The notes under the pieces: generated by a model
Database searches by the model: none
Told to the model about the DNA's origin: nothing
What the model saw: the letters and a program-made list of their open reading frames with translations, nothing else
Position numbers and translations under genes: made by a program
NCBI RefSeq assembly: GCF_000515235.1
Contig: NZ_KI911558.1
Span: forward strand, 1,409,217-1,473,216
Length of the DNA stretch: 64,000 nt
Direction of reading: 5' to 3'
Source: Synechococcus sp. CC9616
GTDB lineage: Bacteria; Cyanobacteriota; Cyanobacteriia; PCC-6307; Cyanobiaceae
Part shown: positions 1 through 8,226 of the stretch, piece after piece
Numbering within the stretch: position 1 is the first letter of the stretch
Layout: each line of letters starts with the position of its first letter

Positions 1-36
1 ACACGTTCCTGAAACGCTGGCGCTCTCACACTTGAA

Positions 37-1095
37 CTAACGGCAAAGGGCCTTGAGTTTTGGCAGAGAACACAACTGCTCACCACGGGTGATCTGTCCA
101 TTGAGGAGATCTCTCCAGGGAACAATCCAGTGCTGAGGATCCACGTCGTTGATAACCTCAGCAGCGTCGGGACTGGGAAGGAACACCACAACACGGTCCG
201 CAAGATTGAGGTGATGCCGCAGCCATGGCGTGAAAATCTGTTGTTCAACCAACCGCTGGTAGGACCCATCGGCGACGGCAGCCTCAAAGCCCTGCTGAAT
301 CGCAGCAGCCAGGGGCTGGTTGTTCGGACTCACATAGAAGAAGCCGGTAAATGGATAGGCCAGCAAGACGTGCGGATCCAGAACGGTGTCCGTTGTGGTG
401 TCCGCAACTAGCCGGGCCTCTCCTTCCAGTTCAGCGATGCCGCGAGGAAACAAATGCACCCGGCGGTTGTCGACTAGGCGGAAGAGATCCTGCGAGGCCG
501 CGGTGAAAGTCTTTAAACCGGAGGCATCAAAGATCTCCACATCGCTCCATCCAAAACCTTGCAGCAACACGATGGAACGCAGATCGTCGCGGTTGTTGAG
601 GGTGGCGAGAACGTCGAGCTCATCTACATGACTCCAACCAGCACGCAACCCAAGAAGGCCGCCTGTGATCGGAATCGGAATCGGACGCAAGCGACGGTTA
701 AGTTCAGCATCGGCGCCGTACACACCCACCGTTATCGACATCGTGTTGGCTCCCTGCAAGAGTGCCACCGCCTCATCCTGTGAGATCAGCTCCTCGCTGA
801 GCCCCATGGCATAGGGCTGACCGCTGCTCTCCAACACCAACTTGAGCAGCTGAAATCTGAAGTCGTTCTGATCCTGGCCGGGGTTGCGATCCAAAACGAC
901 GGCCAGGGTGCCCTTGGGCAAAGCCCGCACCTCGTTAGCGGTAAGGATGAAGCGATCGTCAACCTTGGCCCGTCGATAAGTCAGGCGGGGCTGGATCATC
1001 AGTGAACCAACCAGCAGCAGCAGGATCGTGATCGCCGCGGTGATCAGGGTCCACAGTCCAGAGGGTTGTGCCGTGTCGTTGGGGTTTGGGCTCAT
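37..1095 (-). CDS. Membrane-anchored periplasmic binding-protein-like protein, partner of the adjacent channel gene
   Basis: The protein has 352 residues. One N-terminal hydrophobic segment (about residues 15-34) is followed by a soluble domain that reads like a family-3 solute-binding fold. Supporting signs are an early beta strand with a short acidic patch, repeated strand-helix alternation, and a late stretch (about residues 255-290) with the 'AIQQGFEAAVADGSY' pattern typical of amino-acid-type binding proteins. There is no lipobox, so it is probably held by the N-terminal helix and faces the periplasm. Its start lies about 10 bases after the stop of the upstream channel gene on the same strand, so the two are probably co-transcribed. 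The ligand cannot be told from sequence. The fold call is an inference from pattern. Confidence 0.7.
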   Translation of the reverse strand: MSPNPNDTAQPSGLWTLITAAITILLLLVGSLMIQPRLTYRRAKVDDRFILTANEVRALPKGTLAVVLDRNPGQDQNDFRFQLLKLVLESSGQPYAMGLSEELISQDEAVALLQGANTMSITVGVYGADAELNRRLRPIPIPITGGLLGLRAGWSHVDELDVLATLNNRDDLRSIVLLQGFGWSDVEIFDASGLKTFTAASQDLFRLVDNRRVHLFPRGIAELEGEARLVADTTTDTVLDPHVLLAYPFTGFFYVSPNNQPLAAAIQQGFEAAVADGSYQRLVEQQIFTPWLRHHLNLADRVVVFLPSPDAAEVINDVDPQHWIVPWRDLLNGQITRGEQLCSLPKLKALCR

Positions 1096-1105
1096 GAAGC
1101 GACCT

Positions 1106-2179
1106 TCAGGGAATGATCAGGGCAATACCGAAAATCGTGATCCCCACATAGCTCGGCAACAGCAGCACCCGCATCCATTTCGAGATCCTGGCGCTGTAGT
1201 TGCTCAGGTGGTTAACGATGATTTCGTCGGCGGCCACCACGTAGAGAATCCCGAGGAAGATGATCAACTGAAGATTGCCAATGAAGCCCGTCATGGCGGT
1301 CACCGGGAGCTGACCGGCAATGAACACGTAATTACCTCCGGCCGACACCACGGCCGCAAGAATCAGGTCATCGCGGCTGCGGGTGATCAACAAACTCATG
1401 CAGCACAGCCCCACCGCGAGCATGTAACCCAGAAAATCAGGGGCCACAAACAGCAGACTGCGGCGCTGAATCGGTAGATCGAAGGACACAGTGGGTAGAC
1501 GACGGACAGCGACACCTGGCGCTGGCGGACGGCCGAGATCGCTCATCAGGCTCAAATTGGAGGCATAGGCGTTGGGGTCCTTGATCAACCAACCGGGCAG
1601 CAGCAGCCCAGAGTGGATCACATACGGTGCTTGATCGACCACATCCAGATTCACCGCTTGCAGCGGATCCTCAAGACCGATCATGACCTGCAACATCTGG
1701 GCATCGAAGGGATAGCGCTGCAGGCGCCAACGCTTCACGATCGCGGAGCGCACCTTGTACAGCGACCAAACTTCGCCGTTGAGTTGATCACGGCGCACCC
1801 GGTCAAAACGTTGCACGTCGCCGTCGTAGATGCCGTTCAAAACTCGAAGTTGATCACTCGGATTGATCTCGGGGTCACCTTGCCATCGGGTCCAGACGTA
1901 CAACTCGATTGAAAATTGGTCCTGCAGCAGATCGATGTCACTGATGTTGGTGGCATAGGCGCCCACCCGCAGAGGTGGCACAGCAACAGTGACTGGCGGC
2001 TGTTCAGCAGCACCCCAGTCGATGGCTGCCAGTTCCGTCGGCGGCTGGAGCGGAAGCCGATCCGCGGGCTGCACCATGCGCCACCACCCCGATGACAGGA
2101 CGAGTCCGCAGGCGATCACGGCCAACACGAGAGCCATCAGCCTCCGTTGTCGACGGGGCGCACCAGTCAAGGCCAGCAA
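1106..2179 (-). CDS. Pentameric ligand-gated ion channel homologue (Cys-loop/pro-loop superfamily)
   Basis: The protein has 357 residues. An N-terminal hydrophobic segment (about 14-31) is followed by an extracellular beta-sandwich-like domain and four transmembrane segments packed into about residues 240-357. Family hallmarks are the early 'VGAYATNISDID' strand with downstream aromatic W96/W99-x-D, and the loop motif YPFDAQ at residues 156-161. That is the conserved F/Y-P-F-D-x-Q of the superfamily, here without flanking cysteines, as in bacterial members. The M2-M3 region runs into a 'QLP' turn and ends M3 with a 'ADEIIVNHL' pattern resembling the GLIC-type channel. It would assemble as a homopentamer in the inner membrane with the ligand domain in the periplasm. 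The next gene downstream encodes a binding-protein-like partner. Ion selectivity and ligand are unknown. Confidence 0.85.
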   Translation of the reverse strand: MLALTGAPRRQRRLMALVLAVIACGLVLSSGWWRMVQPADRLPLQPPTELAAIDWGAAEQPPVTVAVPPLRVGAYATNISDIDLLQDQFSIELYVWTRWQGDPEINPSDQLRVLNGIYDGDVQRFDRVRRDQLNGEVWSLYKVRSAIVKRWRLQRYPFDAQMLQVMIGLEDPLQAVNLDVVDQAPYVIHSGLLLPGWLIKDPNAYASNLSLMSDLGRPPAPGVAVRRLPTVSFDLPIQRRSLLFVAPDFLGYMLAVGLCCMSLLITRSRDDLILAAVVSAGGNYVFIAGQLPVTAMTGFIGNLQLIIFLGILYVVAADEIIVNHLSNYSARISKWMRVLLLPSYVGITIFGIALIIP

Positions 2180-2240
2180 CGGTTGTCAACTGACTCCACC
2201 ATGACAAGGTTGAGGCATTCTCACCACCCGGCTTCGCTCC

Positions 2241-3182
2241 ATGGCCAGAGCAACGCCAGTTCCAAACAGCAGAGGCAACTACGGCGATCCCACGGACACC
2301 AGCCACTGGGATTACCTCACCATCCTGTTGCAACTGCTGGGACGGGTGCGTTTCGACCTGCTGGCGATTGCATTGCTGGCGCTGCTGGAGCTCAGGCTGC
2401 AGATCCCCAAAGTCTGGTTGCTGAGCAACGAGGCGGTGTCGGTGCTGGGCATCGCGATGTCGATCTTCATTGGTTTCCGGAACACCCAGGCGATCAGCCG
2501 ATGGTGGGAGGCACGGACCCTTTGGGAGGACTATCTCAACAGTTGCCGCTACTGGGTGGACGGTCTGAGGGCCTACCTCTCCGACAGCCAGTGGCAGAGC
2601 GAACGGACCCGGAACCTGGTTCGCTTGCAGCTTGCCCAGGCGTGGCAGCTGAATTTCGAGTTGCGCAACTTCTGGCATCCAGACCTGCGTCGGATGCAAG
2701 AGGACCTGCTGGGGCAGCTCAAGCTGCCGCAGGACAGCACGGTGCGCAGCCTCTCCGTCGCGCGATCGCGAGACATCCAGCATCTCCATGCCGACGAATG
2801 GATCACGGAAATGGGGCGTCGCCAACTGGTGGAGATCACGATCCGCTGCAATGAGGCCGTCGGAGGCCTGCAACGGGTGCGCAACACCCCGATCCCACCC
2901 CCCTACGACATGTTCGTGCGCCTGATCAACTGGGTGTTCGGCTCGCAGCTGATCCTTGCCTTCAAGCGCAGTGGCTCGCCGACCACCGGCATCCTGTTGT
3001 TCGTGGGTTTTCTCCTGGCCGAACGCATCGGCGCTTATGTGGAAGGACCCTTCGACCAGGACGGCACCAGCTTTTCTCTACCCCTGAATACGATCTGTTG
3101 TGAGATCAGCGAAGACCTGATGCCAGGCGATCTGGACTACGGCCGATACCGCCCCTGCCGAAACCCGGTGTTCTGGGATTGA
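2241..3182 (+). CDS. Bestrophin-family (UPF0187) anion channel-like membrane protein
   Basis: The protein has 313 residues, a normal length for bacterial bestrophins. Two hydrophobic stretches near residues 30-75 are followed by the family signature 'GFRNTQAISRWWEAR' (about 77-91) and a later membrane pair near 225-265. The C-terminal part holds the 'EGPFDQDGTSFSLPLN' acidic/asparagine region characteristic of the family. Bestrophins form pentameric anion channels; here it would sit in the inner or thylakoid membrane. It is transcribed away from the ion-channel gene to its left, and its stop codon overlaps the sdhC start (TGATG), so expression is probably coupled to the succinate dehydrogenase genes. 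The family call is firm; the physiological ion is not known. Confidence 0.88.
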   Translation: MARATPVPNSRGNYGDPTDTSHWDYLTILLQLLGRVRFDLLAIALLALLELRLQIPKVWLLSNEAVSVLGIAMSIFIGFRNTQAISRWWEARTLWEDYLNSCRYWVDGLRAYLSDSQWQSERTRNLVRLQLAQAWQLNFELRNFWHPDLRRMQEDLLGQLKLPQDSTVRSLSVARSRDIQHLHADEWITEMGRRQLVEITIRCNEAVGGLQRVRNTPIPPPYDMFVRLINWVFGSQLILAFKRSGSPTTGILLFVGFLLAERIGAYVEGPFDQDGTSFSLPLNTICCEISEDLMPGDLDYGRYRPCRNPVFWD

Positions 3183-3817
3183 TGACGGGCCTGTGGAGGA
3201 GCGACCTGATTCGCCTGGGATCAGCCAGCAGCGGCCTGTTGCTGATCCTGTTCCTGGTTGTTCATCTGGCAGGAGTGATTCCGTCCCTGATCGCACCGGC
3301 CGTCTTTGAGGCCTACGCGAGCTCGCTGCATCATGCGATCTGGCTGCCGCTGCTGGAGACAACTCTGGCTGCCGCGGCCCTGCTCCACATCGTTACAACC
3401 CTTCTGAAAGCCATTGGCAATCGCCAGGCGGGCAACAGCGCCGCGCTGATCAGCCGCCGCGGCCAGCCGTTGGCCGCACTGGCGAGTCGCAGCAAGGTGG
3501 CAGCCGGAATCATCACCCTTACTTTTCTGATCATTCATCTGCAGCAGCTGCGATGGCCTCGCCCTCTGGACGGCAACGAACGAGCCGCCCTGATGGCGGT
3601 GCTGCACAACCCCGTGAATGCCACCGTTTACTGCGCAGCAGCCATCACCATCACCCTTCATCTCATTCATGGCGGTGAAGCCGCCCACAGAAACCTCGGC
3701 TGGCTTACACCAACGAACGGCACCATGATTCGTCGTGGCGGACGACTGCTGGCCACCGTTCTGGGAGGCGGTTTTCTGCTGATCAGCCTCGCCTTGACGG
3801 TCGCTGCTGTGTCATGA
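3182..3817 (+). CDS. sdhC: Succinate dehydrogenase cytochrome b membrane anchor
   Basis: The protein has 211 residues when started at the ATG that overlaps the bestrophin stop. Five hydrophobic segments are visible (about 12-32, 45-72, 100-120, 138-157, 178-205), as in the single-subunit diheme anchors of type B succinate:quinone oxidoreductases. Histidines fall inside the first four segments (VVHL, LLHI, IIHL, LHLIH), suitable as axial ligands for two b hemes. It anchors SdhA and SdhB to the membrane and passes electrons to quinone. Its stop overlaps the sdhA start (ATGA). The assignment rests on the five-helix pattern, the histidines and the context, since anchor sequences are poorly conserved. 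Confidence 0.85.
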   Translation: MTGLWRSDLIRLGSASSGLLLILFLVVHLAGVIPSLIAPAVFEAYASSLHHAIWLPLLETTLAAAALLHIVTTLLKAIGNRQAGNSAALISRRGQPLAALASRSKVAAGIITLTFLIIHLQQLRWPRPLDGNERAALMAVLHNPVNATVYCAAAITITLHLIHGGEAAHRNLGWLTPTNGTMIRRGGRLLATVLGGGFLLISLALTVAAVS

Positions 3818-5730
3818 GCGGATCTCCAGACCCACGCCTGCCAAGTGGTCCGATTGCCGGAGCCTGGCAGCGATGCAAAGAAAGCTTCCCCCTGATCAGT
3901 CCGGTACGGAAAGGCCAGATCGATCTGCTCGTGGTGGGCACCGGCCTGGCCGGTGCTTCGGCGGCAGCGACCCTGGCGCAACAGGGTTATCGGGTCACCG
4001 TGCTGACCTATCACGACAGTCCCCGACGCGCCCATTCCGTCGCTGCCCAGGGCGGTATCAATGCCGCACGTCCAGTGTCGGTCGATGGCGACAGCATCCA
4101 CCGACTCTTTGCTGACACGCTCCGTGGTGGCGATTTCCGGGCGCGTGAAGCCGGTTGCCAGCGGCTGGCGGAAATCAGCAGCGGCATCATCGACCAGTGC
4201 GTCGCCCAGGGTGTGCCCTTCGCCAGGGAATACGGAGGCAGCCTGGCGACCCGAAGCTTTGGAGGCGCCCTGGTGAGTCGCACCTTTTATGCCCGCGGCC
4301 AAACCGGGCAGCAGTTGCTGTACGGGGCCTACCAGGCCTTGATGCGACAGGTGAAACTCGGACGTGTGCAGCTGCTCACCCGCCGCGACGTGGTGGAGTT
4401 GATCACGGTGGATGGCGTGGCCCGCGGGGTGGTGACCCGACACACAAACAGCGGGCAACTGGAGGTGCACACGGCCCGTGCGGTGCTGTTGTGCACCGGT
4501 GGATACAGCAACGTCTACTTTCTGTCGACGAATGCACTGAAATCCAACGCCAGTGCCATCTGGAGAGCCCATCAAAAAGGGGCTTTGTTCGCCAATCCCT
4601 GCTTCACCCAGATCCACCCCACCTGCATTCCCAGCGGCGATGCCTACCAGAGCAAGCTGACGCTGATGAGCGAAAGCCTGCGAAACGACGGACGCATCTG
4701 GCTGCCGAAACACGCAGGCGACCAACGCGACGCTGATCAGATTCCGGAACAGGAGCGTGACTACTTCCTTGAGCGGATGTATCCCACCTACGGCAACATG
4801 ACGCCGCGGGATGTGGCCTCAAGGCGGGCGCGTGAGCTCTGCAATGCAGGCCGTGGGGTTGGTCCTGGCGGACGCTCGGTGTACCTCGATCTCACCGATG
4901 CGATCAAGGAGGAGGGCCGGGACGCGATTGCCGCCCGCTACGGCAATTTGATGACGATGTATGAGCGGATCAGTGGAGATGATCCCTATCGCAAACCAAT
5001 GCGCATCTACCCAGCGCCTCACTACACGATGGGGGGGCTTTGGGTGGACTACCAGCTGATGAGTTCAATCCCAGGCCTGTTCGTGCTGGGGGAAGCCAAC
5101 TACTCCGAACATGGGGCCAACCGCCTTGGGGCCAGCGCACTGATGCAGGGCCTGGCGGATGGTTATTTCATTGCACCGGCCACGGTGACGGCCTGGCTGG
5201 CGGGTACACCGGCATCGGAGATTGGCGAGGAGCATCCCGCCTGCCGGGACGCCCTCAACAGCGCCCAGACCCGCATCGATCTCCTGCTTAAAAACCAAGG
5301 CCACAGGCCGGTGGATGGCTTTCACCGCGAGCTCGGTGCCTTGATGATCGATCGTTGTGGCATCAGCCGACACGCTGACGAACTGCGGGATGGTCTTCAG
5401 CAGGTGGCCCGATTGGAAGCGCAGTTCCATGGGGAGGTCCGCGTTCCTGGCGAACACGAGGGACCCAATCCGGAACTGGAGAAGGCCCTGCGGGTCAGCG
5501 ATTTCTTCGGGCTAGCGAAACTGATGCTGCGGGATGCGCTGGCCCGGGAGGAGTCCTGCGGGGCGCATTTCCGTGAAGAGCATCAGTCCTCTGAAGGGGA
5601 AGCCCAACGGGATGACGTGAACTTCGCCCACATCGCCGCCTGGGAATTCAACGACCATGGCGATCCCGTCCGCCATCAAGAGCCTCTGACGTTCACGGCC
5701 CTGCAACCCTCCACCCGGAGCTACCGATGA
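3814..5730 (+). CDS. sdhA: Succinate dehydrogenase flavoprotein subunit
   Basis: The protein has 638 residues, within the normal range. A dinucleotide-binding motif ([12 protein letters not shown], about residues 33-44) and the '[12 protein letters not shown]' stretch that carries the covalent FAD histidine in this family are both present. The substrate-site region around 'PHYTMGGLW' and the C-terminal FAD segment '[14 protein letters not shown]' are intact. It oxidises succinate to fumarate and hands electrons to SdhB. Start and stop both overlap neighbours by four bases (ATGA), indicating a tight sdhC-sdhA-sdhB operon. In cyanobacteria this complex feeds the thylakoid plastoquinone pool; that location is established knowledge, not visible here. 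Confidence 0.96.
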   Translation: MSGSPDPRLPSGPIAGAWQRCKESFPLISPVRKGQIDLLVVGTGLAGASAAATLAQQGYRVTVLTYHDSPRRAHSVAAQGGINAARPVSVDGDSIHRLFADTLRGGDFRAREAGCQRLAEISSGIIDQCVAQGVPFAREYGGSLATRSFGGALVSRTFYARGQTGQQLLYGAYQALMRQVKLGRVQLLTRRDVVELITVDGVARGVVTRHTNSGQLEVHTARAVLLCTGGYSNVYFLSTNALKSNASAIWRAHQKGALFANPCFTQIHPTCIPSGDAYQSKLTLMSESLRNDGRIWLPKHAGDQRDADQIPEQERDYFLERMYPTYGNMTPRDVASRRARELCNAGRGVGPGGRSVYLDLTDAIKEEGRDAIAARYGNLMTMYERISGDDPYRKPMRIYPAPHYTMGGLWVDYQLMSSIPGLFVLGEANYSEHGANRLGASALMQGLADGYFIAPATVTAWLAGTPASEIGEEHPACRDALNSAQTRIDLLLKNQGHRPVDGFHRELGALMIDRCGISRHADELRDGLQQVARLEAQFHGEVRVPGEHEGPNPELEKALRVSDFFGLAKLMLRDALAREESCGAHFREEHQSSEGEAQRDDVNFAHIAAWEFNDHGDPVRHQEPLTFTALQPSTRSYR

Positions 5731-6461
5731 AACTCACCCTGAGGATCTGGCGGCAGCAGAACCCGGATCAACCGGGTGCTTATCAGGAGCACGTGCTGGC
5801 GAACGTTTCCCCTGAGCTATCGCTGCTCGAAGCCCTTGATCAACTCAACGAACAACTGATCAGCGATGGGGAACGGCCCGTCAGCTTCGAGCACGACTGC
5901 CGCGAAGGGATCTGCGGCAGCTGTGGCTTTCTGGTGAATGGTCAAGCCCATGGGCCGAGGGCCGCCACCTCCGTTTGTCAGCTCTATCTGCGTTCCTTCC
6001 AGGACGATGCCGTGCTGACGCTGGAGCCATGGCGTGCCACGGCCTTTCCGCTGATTCAGGATCTGATGGTGGATCGATCCAGCCTCGATCGAGTAATCGC
6101 CGCTGGGGGCTATTGCTCAACGGGAACGGGGCAGGCGCCGGATGGCAACGCCCTTCCCATTGGCAGGGATCAGGCCACCAGCGCCTTCGACACCGCCACC
6201 TGCATCGGCTGCGGCGCCTGCGTTGCCAGTTGTCGCAATGCCTCAGCCAGCCTGTTCGTGGCCGCCAAACTGGCCCATCTCGGCCAGCTGCCGCAAGGTC
6301 AACCGGAGCGCGGGAAGCGAGCCCGTGCCATGCAGGAACGCATGCAGCAGGAAGGCTTTGGCAGTTGCAGCAGCAACCTCGAGTGCGAAGCGGTTTGCCC
6401 TCAGGAGATCTCAGCGGATTGGATCAGTTGGATGCATCGCGAGCGATCACTGACGAGCTAG
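5727..6461 (+). CDS. sdhB: Succinate dehydrogenase iron-sulfur subunit
   Basis: The protein has 244 residues. The N-terminal ferredoxin-type domain has the 2Fe-2S cysteines (CREGICGSC and a later C in the SVCQLY stretch). The C-terminal domain carries [11 protein letters not shown] for the 4Fe-4S cluster and [12 protein letters not shown] for the 3Fe-4S cluster, so all three clusters look intact. It relays electrons from SdhA to the b-type anchor. It is the last gene of the coupled sdhCAB set; a 24-base hairpin lies 47 bases beyond its stop. Confidence 0.95.
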   Translation: MKLTLRIWRQQNPDQPGAYQEHVLANVSPELSLLEALDQLNEQLISDGERPVSFEHDCREGICGSCGFLVNGQAHGPRAATSVCQLYLRSFQDDAVLTLEPWRATAFPLIQDLMVDRSSLDRVIAAGGYCSTGTGQAPDGNALPIGRDQATSAFDTATCIGCGACVASCRNASASLFVAAKLAHLGQLPQGQPERGKRARAMQERMQQEGFGSCSSNLECEAVCPQEISADWISWMHRERSLTS

Positions 6462-6508
6462 GCCGCCATCCGAGCCGACGATGGAGGCCAGCTCAGAGTG
6501 TGCTAATT

Positions 6509-6532
6509 ATCACATCCAACTTTGGATGTGAT
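6509..6532. terminator. Perfect 10-bp inverted repeat between sdhB and the sulfotransferase-like gene
   Basis: Arms ATCACATCCA and TGGATGTGAT are separated by a 4-base loop (ACTT). No T-run follows on either strand, so it may be a weak terminator for sdhCAB, an mRNA-stabilising hairpin, or a protein-binding dyad. The role is inferred only from position. Confidence 0.4.
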
Positions 6533-6603
6533 TCATTGACAGCCCAAAGCCAACGTGAGGCTGCGGGCAGCGTCCAGCCATCGCAATCGCTTCGATATCA
6601 GCC

Positions 6604-7383
6604 ATGATTTTTTCCGAGCTGCACAACTTTCTATTCCTAAAAGGACGGAAAGTTGCCAGTACAAGTTTTGAGGTTGCCTTATCCAAAATCTGTGGCGCCG
6701 ATGACATCATCACCCCAATTACCCCTGTTGATGAACGCTACCGGATTGATCTTGGCTATCGACACGCACAGAATTTCGGGGCTGATACCGAAAAGCTTGA
6801 TGCCTATATAAAAGCAGTCAAAAAAGCCGAGCCAGGCCAGTTCGAGCAGATCAAAAAACCAAAAGGGACGATTCAAGACCACTGCACATTGCGGGAAGCA
6901 TGGGATTTCTTTGGGGAACGGCTGCGCAGCAAACGCATCATCGCAATCGCCAGAAACCCGTACCAGAGCATCCTCTCGCGCTTGAACCACATGGCGCGTT
7001 TTGATGATTACAAAAAAAGTGGAGACGTGATCTGCGCTTCACAGGAACAGCTTCAAAACGAGCTCAATGTTTTCATCAAGAAATTAATCAACGAGTCTTA
7101 CCCAAAGAACATCGCTCATTACACAGCGCCTAGCCAGACATCCATCCCCCTCGAGGTGACTTACCTCAAATTTGAACACCTCCAATCTGAACTGGATCAG
7201 CTTCTGGCAGACCTGAACATTTCAGACAAGGTATCGCTCCCGCACCTCAAAAAAGGACAGAACCTACCTAATGAAGCCATTCTCGATGTCGCCGACGCGG
7301 ATCAACTTCGGATTATCAACGACTATTTCGACGATGAATTCAAAGCCTTTGGCTATCAAAAACTAGAGGCCTCCCCCGCCTAG
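6604..7383 (+). CDS. Sulfotransferase-like protein
   Basis: The protein has 259 residues. The N-terminal stretch 'FLKGRKVASTSFEVAL' (about residues 9-24) looks like the 5'-phosphosulfate-binding loop of PAPS-dependent sulfotransferases. 'IAIARNPYQSILSRL' (about 117-131) fits the 3'-phosphate-binding segment (R-N-P-x-x-x-x-x-S/R). This suggests transfer of sulfate from PAPS to a carbohydrate or lipid, possibly a surface glycan. Base composition is visibly lower in GC than the neighbouring sdh genes, which suggests acquisition by transfer. The stop codon lies within the first unit of a 14-bp tandem repeat. The substrate is unknown; the superfamily call is fairly safe. Confidence 0.7.
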   Translation: MIFSELHNFLFLKGRKVASTSFEVALSKICGADDIITPITPVDERYRIDLGYRHAQNFGADTEKLDAYIKAVKKAEPGQFEQIKKPKGTIQDHCTLREAWDFFGERLRSKRIIAIARNPYQSILSRLNHMARFDDYKKSGDVICASQEQLQNELNVFIKKLINESYPKNIAHYTAPSQTSIPLEVTYLKFEHLQSELDQLLADLNISDKVSLPHLKKGQNLPNEAILDVADADQLRIINDYFDDEFKAFGYQKLEASPA

Positions 7384-7415
7384 ACAGCCCCGCCTAGACA
7401 GCCCCGCCTAGACAG
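7374..7415. repeat. 14-bp tandem repeat, three perfect copies
   Basis: The unit CCCCGCCTAGACAG is repeated three times head to tail, starting inside the last codons of the sulfotransferase-like gene and containing its stop. It probably arose by replication slippage and could vary in copy number between strains. Confidence 0.9.
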
Positions 7416-7451
7416 CTCCCTGATCAAGCCCTGGCGCCTGGTTGGCACCGA

Positions 7452-7787
7452 TTACAGGCCAGCACAGCCACGGCCGGTAGCGGCCACAGCATCAATAGCC
7501 TGCGCTCCTCGACCATCGCCTAGCTGCTGCATGATGAAATCGGCCTGCAGGCCGAGCAGCAGGGTCTGACAGGGAAAGGCATTGCGCGCTGTCGCCCGCC
7601 GAGCCAGGGATTCCGCCTGCAGGATTGCCGTCTGACAGGCGGAGTTTTGGCCGCCTTGCAAACAGCGCATGGCATTCGCCTGCAAACCCGACCAACTCGA
7701 CGCCTGGGCAGGACGCGCCCAGGCGCCTGCCAGCAACAAAGCAATCAGGACTGTGACGGGACCGCTGCGCATGCGCTCGTCGGGCAA
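7452..7787 (-). CDS. Small secreted protein of unknown function
   Basis: The protein has 111 residues. A signal peptide is clear: a basic start, a hydrophobic core (VTVLIALLLAGAW), and an A-x-A-type cleavage near 'AQASS' (about residue 29). The mature part is helical and has four cysteines (MRCLQ, SACQT, FPCQT, RGCAG), suggesting disulfides in the periplasm. I do not recognise the family. It is transcribed away from the small membrane gene to its right. Confidence 0.6.
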   Translation of the reverse strand: MPDERMRSGPVTVLIALLLAGAWARPAQASSWSGLQANAMRCLQGGQNSACQTAILQAESLARRATARNAFPCQTLLLGLQADFIMQQLGDGRGAQAIDAVAATGRGCAGL

Positions 7788-7796
7788 TTTGCTGAG

Positions 7797-7943
7797 ATGA
7801 TGCCTGAATTCCGCCCGAGCTCCGTGTACACCGACTGGACTGCGATCGCCCTGCTGCTGTTCACGGCTGTGCCTTTGCTTGCGGTGGTCGGCACGGCCAC
7901 TTTCTTTGTGGTGAGAAATAAGGAGAAGGCTCCCCTCGGCTGA
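7797..7943 (+). CDS. Small single-membrane-span protein
   Basis: The reading frame encodes about 48 residues from a double ATG. One transmembrane segment (AIALLLFTAVPLLAVVGTATFFVV) is followed by a short basic tail (RNKEKAPLG). The shape resembles low-molecular-weight subunits of thylakoid complexes, but I cannot match it to a named one. The start is chosen because the upstream extension of the frame overlaps the divergent secreted-protein gene. A 7-bp tandem repeat begins right after the stop. Confidence 0.55.
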   Translation: MMPEFRPSSVYTDWTAIALLLFTAVPLLAVVGTATFFVVRNKEKAPLG

Positions 7944-7971
7944 CCTCTGTCCTCTGTCCTCTGTCCTCTGT
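7944..7971. repeat. 7-bp tandem repeat, four copies
   Basis: The unit CCTCTGT occurs four times in a row, filling the gap between two convergent small genes; a diverged fifth unit (CCTCAGC) follows. It is likely a slippage-prone spacer. Confidence 0.85.
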
Positions 7972-7973
7972 CC

Positions 7974-8162
7974 TCAGCGACGAGGCTGAGTCACTGCTCT
8001 CAGCCGGGACATTTCGATGTCCGACTTGGCATTCATGAGGATGGGGGCTGGCTGCAGAGCCGACGTCAGTTGACCGGTACCAAGGCAGGTGAGGCAAGTA
8101 CGAAAGCGCTGGCCAGAAACCCGCTGGATACCGCTGCCTCCGCATGTAGTGCAGGTGTGCAT
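7974..8162 (-). CDS. Small DnaJ-type zinc-finger protein
   Basis: About 62 residues from the ATG that begins MHTCTTCGGSG. Two CxxCxGxG motifs (CTTCGGSG and CLTCLGTG) about 20 residues apart match half of the DnaJ cysteine-rich domain and should bind one zinc ion. No J-domain is present. A longer frame reaches 8243, but the first 27 residues look non-conserved, so the internal start is preferred. Stand-alone CxxCxGxG proteins are common in cyanobacteria and chloroplasts, where some assist assembly of photosynthetic complexes. The specific role here is unknown. Confidence 0.6.
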   Translation of the reverse strand: MHTCTTCGGSGIQRVSGQRFRTCLTCLGTGQLTSALQPAPILMNAKSDIEMSRLRAVTQPRR

Positions 8163-8226
8163 AACAGCTGAATCCGTGCTCAAAACAGTGTGCGCGGAAT
8201 CACAGCATTCGATCCCGAAGGCTTCC

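Noticed and set aside
3667-4725. Open frame of 352 codons opposite sdhC/sdhA
   Set aside because: Shadow of the sdh genes, with no protein-like pattern.
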